NCBI GenBank assembly: GCA_900109895.1
Contig: FOBR01000010.1
Coordinates: forward strand, 62,001-126,000
Reading direction: 5' to 3'
DNA from: a bacterium A37T11
Lineage (GTDB): Bacteria; Bacteroidota; Bacteroidia; Sphingobacteriales; Sphingobacteriaceae
Length of the DNA: 64,000 nt
Under the pieces are notes generated by a model. It was not told the DNA's origin and did no database searches. It was given only the letters and a program-made list of their open reading frames with translations. Below, piece after piece: positions 44,796 to 51,764 of this stretch; within the stretch, counting starts at the first letter, position 1; each line of letters opens with the position of its first letter. The translations under genes and the position numbers were made by a program.

Positions 44796-45962
44796 TTAGG
44801 ATGTAAAAATTTCAGACATCCATTGCAAATTTGGTTTCTTTATTTCTGCAATTAATAAAGGTATGGCCTTCCGAACTTCTTCATTCGGTATCTGCAGGTC
44901 ATAGCTGCTTTCTTCTTCGTCAAAGGATTTAATGGTTAAGTAACCCGCCTGGAACATTAACCCAATGCTGTTGAGCTTTTCGATGGTCTGCCCATCTGTA
45001 AAAGTGTCAGGCACTCCAATGGCATCTTTCAGCACCGTTTCAAGGTTCGTGCCTGTATTGAGTAGTTTTAATAGGAATGTGGGAGTACCGGTACTATACC
45101 AGAATGGTCTGTATAGGCTTTTTTCAAACAAAAGCAACACCGAATAGGGATTGTAGACAAAAGTCTTTCCGTCCCAGCTATATCCGTTGTACCAATATTT
45201 AATGTCAGCAAGAATTTCTGCTTTTGATTTATTCTTTTTCTCAGCCAGCCTATCAATATAGCCGGCGAAAAAGTTTTCCAGTTCTTGCTGGTTATAACCA
45301 CAGATGCCACCAAAAGAGGCATCCAGGCTGATTTCATTGAGGTTGTTAAAACCCGAGAAAATAGAGGTTTGGCTAACTTTGGTAATGCCGGTAACCATCA
45401 GGAATTTCAATGAGGCTGCAGACGCCTTCAGCGCCCCATAGAAAGTTTGCAGTACTGCGCGGATCTCATCCGCTTTTTTTTCGTCATGAATGGCGTCCAA
45501 AATAGGTTTATCGTACTCATCTACAAGTACGACTACCTGTTTTCCAGTCTTTAGATAAAGCCGTTCTATCAACATGCTCAGCATGTCAGATGGAGACTTT
45601 TCATAACCTTCAAGCAATACCTCGTTTCTTTCGGCAATGGTTTCCAGCACACGGACCAATCCCAATTTCAACGTATCCGTGCTTTCCGAATTCAAGGTCA
45701 TGTCCAACTTCAGCACCGGATAGGTTTCCCATTCAATCTTGTCTTCAATATACAACCCTTTAAAAAGTTCCTTTTTTCCTTCGAAAATGGCTTTAATGGT
45801 GCTTAAAAGCAAGCTTTTTCCAAAACGGCGCGGGCGGCTCAGGAAGAATGTTTTTCCACCGGACTTTAACATTTTGTAGATATAAGCTGTTTTATCTACG
45901 TAAATGCTGTCCAGTGAAGAAAAATCCTCAAAACTATCTAAACCGATGGGCAATCCTTTCAT
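44796..45962 (-). CDS. Truncated AAA-ATPase-like protein lacking its nuclease domain
   Basis: 388 residues closely similar to the first 375 of the 524-residue protein at 57362-58936. It keeps the AAA-ATPase_like part with P-loop RPRRFGKS (43-50) and the VVLVDEYDKP Walker B segment near 140-150, and the switch to an unrelated tail occurs after NEEVRKAI. The C-terminal PD-(D/E)XK nuclease domain is missing; the coding end lies seven bases from one palindromic repeat and the ATG lies 16 bases from the other. It is best seen as a 3'-truncated gene; any residual activity would be ATP binding only. Confidence 0.8.
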   Translation of the reverse strand: MKGLPIGLDSFEDFSSLDSIYVDKTAYIYKMLKSGGKTFFLSRPRRFGKSLLLSTIKAIFEGKKELFKGLYIEDKIEWETYPVLKLDMTLNSESTDTLKLGLVRVLETIAERNEVLLEGYEKSPSDMLSMLIERLYLKTGKQVVVLVDEYDKPILDAIHDEKKADEIRAVLQTFYGALKASAASLKFLMVTGITKVSQTSIFSGFNNLNEISLDASFGGICGYNQQELENFFAGYIDRLAEKKNKSKAEILADIKYWYNGYSWDGKTFVYNPYSVLLLFEKSLYRPFWYSTGTPTFLLKLLNTGTNLETVLKDAIGVPDTFTDGQTIEKLNSIGLMFQAGYLTIKSFDEEESSYDLQIPNEEVRKAIPLLIAEIKKPNLQWMSEIFTS

Positions 45963-45978
45963 GCCGCTAAGATAAGAA

Positions 45979-46092
45979 TAAATTTTGACTGCTCTTCGCG
46001 GCTAGGAAAACCGCTTCACGAGCCTCGGTCTCGTTACGCTATTTTCCTTAGGCCGCTCATAGCAGCACAAAATTTAATAGGGAAGCCGTAAC
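45979..46092 (+). repeat. 114-bp palindromic repeat, right copy
   Basis: Direct repeat of 44675-44788 with one mismatch. The upstream flank of the ATPase gene is shared with the paralogue at 58936-58960 only up to the edge of this element, so the element replaced the native promoter region of the truncated gene. Confidence 0.85.
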
Positions 46093-46136
46093 CTATGCAG
46101 ATCGTCATCTTAAATTAAGAAAATATTTATCAAAAC

Positions 46137-46167
46137 TTGTAACTACTAAGGTTACATCTTATCTTTG
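46137..46167 (+). promoter_or_regulatory. Promoter and operator of the broken higA
   Basis: TTG at 46137-46139, 20 bases, TATCTTTG at 46160-46167. The inverted repeat TGTAAC-N7-GTTACA (46138-46143, 46151-46156) lies between the boxes, as expected for a self-repressing antitoxin. Transcription would begin almost at the ATG. Confidence 0.65.
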
Positions 46168-46171
46168 GGAT

Positions 46172-46496
46172 ATGGCTATGTTTGCACCTGCTCACCCCGG
46201 AGAGCTGATCAAAGAAACGATTGAGGGAATAAAGGAAGAAACCAATAGCAAATTGACGTTGGAGGATGTGGCAAAAGGGTTACTTATTAGCCGTAAAACG
46301 TTATCTGCACTAATTAACGGAAAGCAGAAGGTCACTCCTGAATCCTGAAATGGCTTTGAAGTTAGCAAAGGCATTTAATACCAGCGCAGACTTCTGGCTG
46401 CGTGTGCAGGAAAATTATGATTTGTATGTCGCCAAAAAGAAAGTAGACACCAGTAAAATCCGCATTTTCTGGTCCAGGTCTGTGGCAGCTCTATAA
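46172..46496 (+). pseudogene. higA: HigA-type antitoxin gene with a 7-bp duplication frameshift
   Basis: The frame opens as a typical HigA (MFAPAHPGELIKETIEG, then LEDVAKGLLISRKTLSALING helix-turn-helix). At VTPE the heptamer TCCTGAA is repeated in tandem (46336-46342, 46343-46349), causing an immediate TGA. Removing one copy restores the family sequence PEMALKLAKAFNTSADFWLR to a TAA at 46496. No higB toxin lies upstream or downstream. The N-terminal 53 residues with the full DNA-binding domain could still be made. Confidence 0.85.
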
Positions 46497-46502
46497 TAAG
46501 GC

Positions 46503-46524
46503 AGGGGATTATTTGGATGGGCTT
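46503..46524 (+). repeat. 22-bp direct repeat, right copy
   Basis: Identical to 44632-44653; here it follows the higA remnant and abuts the 3' end of the gene at 46528. Similarity continues weakly a few bases further upstream. Confidence 0.8.
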
Positions 46525-46527
46525 AAA

Positions 46528-47646
46528 TTAATTCATATTCCTCCGCAACCAATCCCCCATATCCCGCAACCATCCCTGAAGCGTGTTCTTGATTAAATTA
46601 TCCCGTACATTGAATTTTTTCAGGATGCTGTGGGCTTGCAGGTGATTGCGTTCACGGCTGCTGAAATTTTTGGATAACTTAATGGATAAGGTTTCCAGGT
46701 TTCGCTCGGTAGTGAGCCCCAGGTCGTATAACATCTTTTCAAATACGGCCAGTTCCGTGACATTCATATTGCGTTTAATGGTCTGGTTGTTGGCCGCAAG
46801 GCCGGCTTCATCTTCCCATTCATCCTCGTCCGCTGGCGATCGCGTCCACGCGAGTGCCAACCTGTCTTCCACCCATCCCTTTAATTCGTCCAGCAACTTA
46901 TTCCCTTCCGGTCGGTAAGAAAGGGACGACACCAAGCCAAACTGGCCGAAATACCGTTCCTGTTCATCCAGCCATTGCAACTGTTCTTCAGGGGTGCCCA
47001 GTTGGGCGTAGGTGGCATTCAGCTTATTGGCAATGTAGGTAAACACCCTGCTGCTGTTCATGTCCAGCCGGATCAAGGCTTCAATGAGTGGGGTTTCCGA
47101 CACCCCAGTTACCTTTTCCAGTTTATCCAAGTATTGTTCCAAATAGCGGTGGTCGTGCTGGCGGTAGCGCACGTGCATGGCAGAAAGCAGGTGCAGGGGT
47201 TTTTCGCAGAGATCCAGCAGGGTTATGCTGCAGCCCTGTTCTTCCAGTCCCCGCCTAATAACTGCCCAACGATTCGTTAGCTGGTCAGCCGTCATGATCC
47301 TGTAGCTATGGGACAACGGAGCGACCTCATTAGCCGAATGGTTCGTATTGCGCAGCAAGTGTTCGTTTAATCTATGCATCAGGTGGCAATAGGGGAGGAC
47401 TGCTTGTTTATCTTCCGTGGCGGCAAATAATTCATTGTCCAGATCTACAATCCGTTCTAATTGGATGTGCAGGTATTGGGACGATTGCCAGGGGTATGGG
47501 TAGGAGAGGGACGTGGACAAGATGGCGTTTTCGGTATTTAGGGTTTCTGTGATTAGGGCTTCCAGGTCGGCGGATGTTAAAAGATTTTCTGTGGCCTTAT
47601 GGACTAAGCCTTGGATGAGTTTTGTTAAAGAGGAGATGCTGTTCAT
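46528..47646 (-). CDS. Hypothetical cytoplasmic protein
   Basis: A 372-residue soluble, mostly helical protein without signal peptide or membrane segments. I do not recognise it. It contains many leucine-rich helices, an acidic stretch SPADEDEWEDEAG near 270, and a basic C-terminal end (LQGWLRDMGDWLRRNMN). The region TELAVFEKMLYDLGLTTERNLETLSIKLSKNF resembles an arm of DNA-binding or partner-binding helices only in composition. It lies just outside the module bounded by the 22-bp repeats. Codon use is like the genome, so it looks like a real gene. Confidence 0.6.
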   Translation of the reverse strand: MNSISSLTKLIQGLVHKATENLLTSADLEALITETLNTENAILSTSLSYPYPWQSSQYLHIQLERIVDLDNELFAATEDKQAVLPYCHLMHRLNEHLLRNTNHSANEVAPLSHSYRIMTADQLTNRWAVIRRGLEEQGCSITLLDLCEKPLHLLSAMHVRYRQHDHRYLEQYLDKLEKVTGVSETPLIEALIRLDMNSSRVFTYIANKLNATYAQLGTPEEQLQWLDEQERYFGQFGLVSSLSYRPEGNKLLDELKGWVEDRLALAWTRSPADEDEWEDEAGLAANNQTIKRNMNVTELAVFEKMLYDLGLTTERNLETLSIKLSKNFSSRERNHLQAHSILKKFNVRDNLIKNTLQGWLRDMGDWLRRNMN

Positions 47647-47736
47647 GGTTGTTTTTTAATGTTGTAATAATTATGTCGTTTTGATATAACTTTATCGATG
47701 CGGCCCTGAGTGCGGGGCTGTGGGAGGCATCTTTTA

Positions 47737-47835
47737 TTATGGCATCCGGTTAATGAGCATCTGGTCTATTACATAAGCTAAAAAGATTACGATCAGTGCA
47801 AAGCTGCCCATTTGGATATCTTCTTGCCAGTCCAT
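47737..47835 (-). CDS. Predicted 32-residue single-span membrane protein
   Basis: The minus strand reads a start with MDWQEDIQMG, a hydrophobic helix (SFALIVIFLAYVI) and a short polar tail DQMLINRMP ending in TAA. Acidic start, membrane helix and charged tail are typical of small membrane proteins. It lies 68 bases after the DsbD-N-like gene on the same strand and could be the last gene of the locus 3 transcript. No homologue is known to me. Confidence 0.4.
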   Translation of the reverse strand: MDWQEDIQMGSFALIVIFLAYVIDQMLINRMP

Positions 47836-47903
47836 GTTTGCTTATTTCGTTATGCTAAATTATTTCCATTCTTAAGATATTGCCTGTCAGCGTGTGCCTC
47901 CTG

Positions 47904-48377
47904 TTACCGTAAATTTTCCGGGCCATAATACTTAAATGGGCCGGTCTCCACGCCGATCGCCGTGGTTCCATGAGCCATCCTAACGACCGCCGATTCTAAA
48001 ACGTCAGCCAGTTTCGTTGCGCGGTCATAACCATATACATGGAAGTACTCCATCATGAGAGCTTCTTCAAACGCAGTGTGCAGCTTGGGCTCTATCACTT
48101 TGCCCGTTTTACTATAATCCTTGGATGGTGTAAATTTAAAACTGGTTTTTATCGGGCCACCATCGCCTTGGTTAACGGAATAGATATGCCTGCCTTCATC
48201 GATGGTTGCCTTGAAAAAAAGCACTGCTTCAGTGGCAGAAGTTCTCTTTGCAACGTAGCTCATTTTAACGGGGGCTTCGATCTGCGCAAAACAGCTTGTT
48301 TTGATAAATAAGCCCAATAAAAAGGCTATTGTTATTTTAAGTGTAGCTAATAAAAGTTGGGACTCATGATTGGCCAT
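47904..48377 (-). CDS. Exported protein with DsbD-N-like domain, odd C terminus
   Basis: Start at 48377 gives a signal peptide (LLLATLKITIAFLLGLF, cleavage after CFAQ). The mature protein begins like the N-terminal immunoglobulin-like domain of DsbD or the PF11412 DsbC-type domain: PVKMSYVAKRTSATEAVLFF, IDEGRHIYS, GGPIKTSFKFTPS. After about residue 108 the sequence departs from that family (GYDRATKLADVLESAV...), and the cysteine-bearing end of the domain is missing. It may be a truncated or rejoined gene. Its position after TlpA genes fits a role in periplasmic thiol chemistry. Confidence 0.6.
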   Translation of the reverse strand: MANHESQLLLATLKITIAFLLGLFIKTSCFAQIEAPVKMSYVAKRTSATEAVLFFKATIDEGRHIYSVNQGDGGPIKTSFKFTPSKDYSKTGKVIEPKLHTAFEEALMMEYFHVYGYDRATKLADVLESAVVRMAHGTTAIGVETGPFKYYGPENLR

Positions 48378-48460
48378 AATATAACCCTGTGGTACTTTAA
48401 AGCAGGCAATTATTGATTCTTGTTCTTTATATTCGAAATCCATAGCGTACTGATTTATAT

Positions 48461-48783
48461 TTAATACAATTTCGTTCTGCTTTTTATTTTCCGGATACTG
48501 ATGTTGATAGCTCCAGGGGACATCCCAATATAATATGAATATTGTAATACACCCTCAGAAACGAGCATATTAATTATTATTTGGACAATCCGCGGCCTTA
48601 GAATAATTACTGTGAACTTAGCTTGCCCGTTAATAAAACTTAATGTATCTATAGATCTCCCATTTTTTAAAATGAACTTTGAAAATTGAGGTGCAATATT
48701 TAAGGTAAAGTCGACAACGTAATTCTGAGCTAAAGAAACCGAATAAAAACACGCGACTATTATAGCAAATAGATTTTTTTCAT
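48461..48783 (-). pseudogene. Frameshifted, truncated TlpA-family N-terminal domain
   Basis: Four bases after the TlpA stop an ATG is followed by seven A (48780-48774 on the minus strand) and then a stop in frame. With one more A the frame runs 107 residues: a signal peptide MKKNLFAIIVACFYSVSLAQ, then strands with IDTLSFINGQAKF, RPRIVQI and MSPGAINI, as in the DUF4369-type N-terminal domain of TlpA proteins. The thioredoxin domain is absent. The open part is in the same frame as the upstream TlpA, separated only by its TAG. Either a decaying gene, a slippery on/off tract or an error in the A run. The flanking DNA to 48378 shows nothing else. Confidence 0.6.
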
Positions 48784-48787
48784 AAGT

Positions 48788-50371
48788 CTATTTGGTTTTG
48801 CGTAGAAGCTCTTTTAAATTATTGACTAAGCTATTCTTATCCCTAAGGATTGTTCCATAAGATGAAATATTTCCCTTTTGGTCAATTATCATTGGGAAAG
48901 GGGCGCTACTAATGCCATAGAACGTTATAAGTGGATGTTTCAATCCCTGGCCATTTGTATTCAAATTAATTGCTTCATTTGATGTGTATATCCCACTTTC
49001 AAGTCCATCTTTCCACTTAGTCAAATTGGAATCATAATTTACCGTAATAAAAATTATATTTGGGTTAGATTTGAAGTCTCTCTCTACATCTTTTAAGACA
49101 TATTTATAATACTTAGCACACGCAGAACAACCGTTAAACCAAAAATCCAAAAAGACAATCTTGTCTTTGAAATCTGCAAGAGAAACTATTGTGCCGTTTT
49201 TATCCTGTAATTTAAATTGATATGCTGGACTTCCTACTAAAAGTCCCATTAATCCTTTCATTACATTCTTGTAATATGAATCATTCACGATTGTAGTAGT
49301 CTCCTCATAAATACTATTAATGTGAGGAATAGATTTATTGTAGTCATACAGGAACTTCGTCAAGATTTTATCTCTAAACGGAATATTTTTTATTGATTTT
49401 AAATTAGTGAATAATGCCAAATCGTCTGCGGAAGGTGATAAATCTGACAGGTAACTAAATCTCTTCAAATAGAAAAGTGGATAGGACTTAGAAATTAGTT
49501 GTGCCTCTTCTGAAATATACGGCAATTTCCTACTTAGCATTTGTTCCTTGAAAATTTTTATATTTCTTTTTCCTTGGGTTGTTTTGTCTGCTTCATTTGG
49601 GTATACTATCTTCCTAATATTGAATTCATTGTATTTAGATAATTCTGACTCACTGACTAAATCTGCCTTTAGAATATCGTATGCAACATTTGTTAAAAGC
49701 GATCTGAATGATTCTATTAAATGAAGCCCACCAGAGATTGCTTTATCAAAAGCATTATTCTCCTGATATTTTCCGGTGAAACTTAAAGAGGCACTATCAC
49801 TATTATCAAGCAGATTTAACCATCCCATTAGATAATCTAATTGAAATCTGCAAGTATACTTTGCTGAACCAAGTCCTTCAAATGTTGGAGTATAAGTTGT
49901 TTCGTAAAAAGCAGTTAAAGGATGATGATAAGCTGTAATACTCATGTTAATTTGATCACCTGGCTCCATTAAATACATTCTCAGGAAATCATTAAACATA
50001 TCATAGCGATTAAAAAAAGTTTTTTGCCCAATATTATTGGTAGTAAATCCCCTAACTACCTTTGTTCCTAAACTAAAATATTGTGGTTTTGAAACATCAG
50101 GTATGGTAAAGTAAAAATTACCATCCTTGGCCCTGGCAGAAAAAATTTCACTATGTTTCAACTTAATGTCAGTAGTATTTGATAGCGCGTGGTCGTAACA
50201 TAAAACCCACAACGTATCTACATTTGCTTTATCACCGCCGAAATTGTTAACTAAGGTTATCGTAAAGTTGACCCTGTTGGTATCTGTTCTATTTGAATTT
50301 ATCGCTAATGCATCTGGTGGTAAAAAAAAGTTAAAATAGCAAATTATTACTAACAAATATGAATATTTCAT
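48788..50371 (-). CDS. Exported TlpA-family thioredoxin-like protein, locus 3
   Basis: 527 residues with a signal peptide (ending PDALA), a long N-terminal region in place of DUF4369 (with VNFTITLVNNFGGDK, strands and helical part up to about 375), and a C-terminal thioredoxin domain. The redox motif is C415-S-A-C418 in FWFNGCSACAKYY, and PFPMIIDQKGNI supplies the cis-proline loop. Such proteins reduce disulfides in the periplasm or on the cell surface. It is the third gene of the SusC-SusD-TlpA set, four bases after SusD. Confidence 0.85.
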   Translation of the reverse strand: MKYSYLLVIICYFNFFLPPDALAINSNRTDTNRVNFTITLVNNFGGDKANVDTLWVLCYDHALSNTTDIKLKHSEIFSARAKDGNFYFTIPDVSKPQYFSLGTKVVRGFTTNNIGQKTFFNRYDMFNDFLRMYLMEPGDQINMSITAYHHPLTAFYETTYTPTFEGLGSAKYTCRFQLDYLMGWLNLLDNSDSASLSFTGKYQENNAFDKAISGGLHLIESFRSLLTNVAYDILKADLVSESELSKYNEFNIRKIVYPNEADKTTQGKRNIKIFKEQMLSRKLPYISEEAQLISKSYPLFYLKRFSYLSDLSPSADDLALFTNLKSIKNIPFRDKILTKFLYDYNKSIPHINSIYEETTTIVNDSYYKNVMKGLMGLLVGSPAYQFKLQDKNGTIVSLADFKDKIVFLDFWFNGCSACAKYYKYVLKDVERDFKSNPNIIFITVNYDSNLTKWKDGLESGIYTSNEAINLNTNGQGLKHPLITFYGISSAPFPMIIDQKGNISSYGTILRDKNSLVNNLKELLRKTK

Positions 50372-50375
50372 AATT

Positions 50376-51752
50376 CTATCTATTATTTTGGGGAATTCCG
50401 GTTAATTGAATTTCTTGTATTGGAATAGGAAACGCATATCTTGAATTGTTGGGTGGAAGGGTATATATTTGTCCATTTAGCGATCTAGTAAGCGTTTTAG
50501 CAAATCTCGGATCCTTATTCAAGCGTCTTAAATCCGACCACCTAAGACCGCGGTATATTAATTCTTTTCTTCGTTCAACTAATATCTGCTTAAGCGCATC
50601 TTCCGCGCTAGATGATGTTCGATTTTTATATAACGTTAGGCCGGTGACCTTGTCAATCGCCCAGCGCTTGACCAATAGAGCATTCAAATCATCCATAGCA
50701 CTACTTTGATCTCCTGATCTAGCCCTTGTTTCTGCTCTGATCAAATACATTTCATCAGTTGTAAGCCCATTACTTGGATTACCAGAGAGATTACCATAAC
50801 TTCCCTGATACAGGACCGATCCATTAGTGCCAGTCCTAAAAAACATGATTTTTCTTAAGTCATTTTTGTCATAAGAATTGTATAGTGCAGTATCTATTGA
50901 TAGATTTATATTTCCACTACTTCTTTGATTATTTTCAAATAATACCTCAACGTTCTGTTTACGAGATAAAGGATATGTCTGGGAAGCATTAATTGTGTTA
51001 TAATCACAAAGGGTGCTATATAATTTCAAAGAAGAATCTGCATTACTTCCCGCCTGTTCGTAATTTTGCATAGTTAAATAAACACGTGCTAAAAGTGCAT
51101 ATACTGCAGGCTTTCCAGGTAACGTTGGGATTTTTAGATTAAAGTCATTGGGTAGTAGAATAAGGGCAGTGTTCAAGTCTTTAATAATTTGGTCATAAGT
51201 CTCCTTAACCGTACTCCGTTGAACTTTCGCAGTAAGATCAGGAGTCAGTCTCAAAACAATACTCAAATCATGATCCGAAGTATTTTGATCATACGGTTGA
51301 CCAAATTGATCTTGTAAGTTAAAGAATGTAAGTGCCCGAAAAAATAAAGCATGTGCTTTTGTCGTATTATATTGTTGATCCTTTGGTAAATTTTTTAAAT
51401 TGGATAATCCGTCCAATACAACATTGCTATAATAAATAGTTCTATATCCGTAATTCCAATCGATTGAGGTTTCGCCTTGGAATATATCTTTTGAACATAT
51501 ATAACTGTTTCTAAGTTGATTAACAACGAATCCTTGCCAAGAAGTAAAACTATACAATACATTGTCAGTTGAATAATCGGGCAATTCCGGCGCGCCCACG
51601 TTCATAAAACTAACAAAGTTCAAAAGATACTGAAGATCATTAATTTCGGTTGGAATTGTTAGCCGACTGTCCGGAACTTTATCCAAATATTTTTTGCAAG
51701 ATGATAGATAAAACGTCGATATAAATATTATGAATATACTATATTTTTTCAT
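50376..51752 (-). CDS. SusD-like lipoprotein, locus 3
   Basis: 458 residues with a lipobox (YLSSC) and the SusD core. The C-terminal QILVERRKELIYRGLRWSDLRR motif and the FPIPIQEIQLTGIPQN end are like those of the locus 2 SusD, as is the start KYLDKVPDSRLTIPTEINDLQYLL. It sits 12 bases after SusC and four bases before TlpA. Binds ligand as the lid of the SusC barrel. Confidence 0.92.
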   Translation of the reverse strand: MKKYSIFIIFISTFYLSSCKKYLDKVPDSRLTIPTEINDLQYLLNFVSFMNVGAPELPDYSTDNVLYSFTSWQGFVVNQLRNSYICSKDIFQGETSIDWNYGYRTIYYSNVVLDGLSNLKNLPKDQQYNTTKAHALFFRALTFFNLQDQFGQPYDQNTSDHDLSIVLRLTPDLTAKVQRSTVKETYDQIIKDLNTALILLPNDFNLKIPTLPGKPAVYALLARVYLTMQNYEQAGSNADSSLKLYSTLCDYNTINASQTYPLSRKQNVEVLFENNQRSSGNINLSIDTALYNSYDKNDLRKIMFFRTGTNGSVLYQGSYGNLSGNPSNGLTTDEMYLIRAETRARSGDQSSAMDDLNALLVKRWAIDKVTGLTLYKNRTSSSAEDALKQILVERRKELIYRGLRWSDLRRLNKDPRFAKTLTRSLNGQIYTLPPNNSRYAFPIPIQEIQLTGIPQNNR

Positions 51753-51764
51753 GATTTCTTTGAA

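Noticed and set aside
46137-46496. Intact HigBA toxin-antitoxin system
   Set aside because: No toxin frame on either side and higA is frameshifted by the heptamer duplication.
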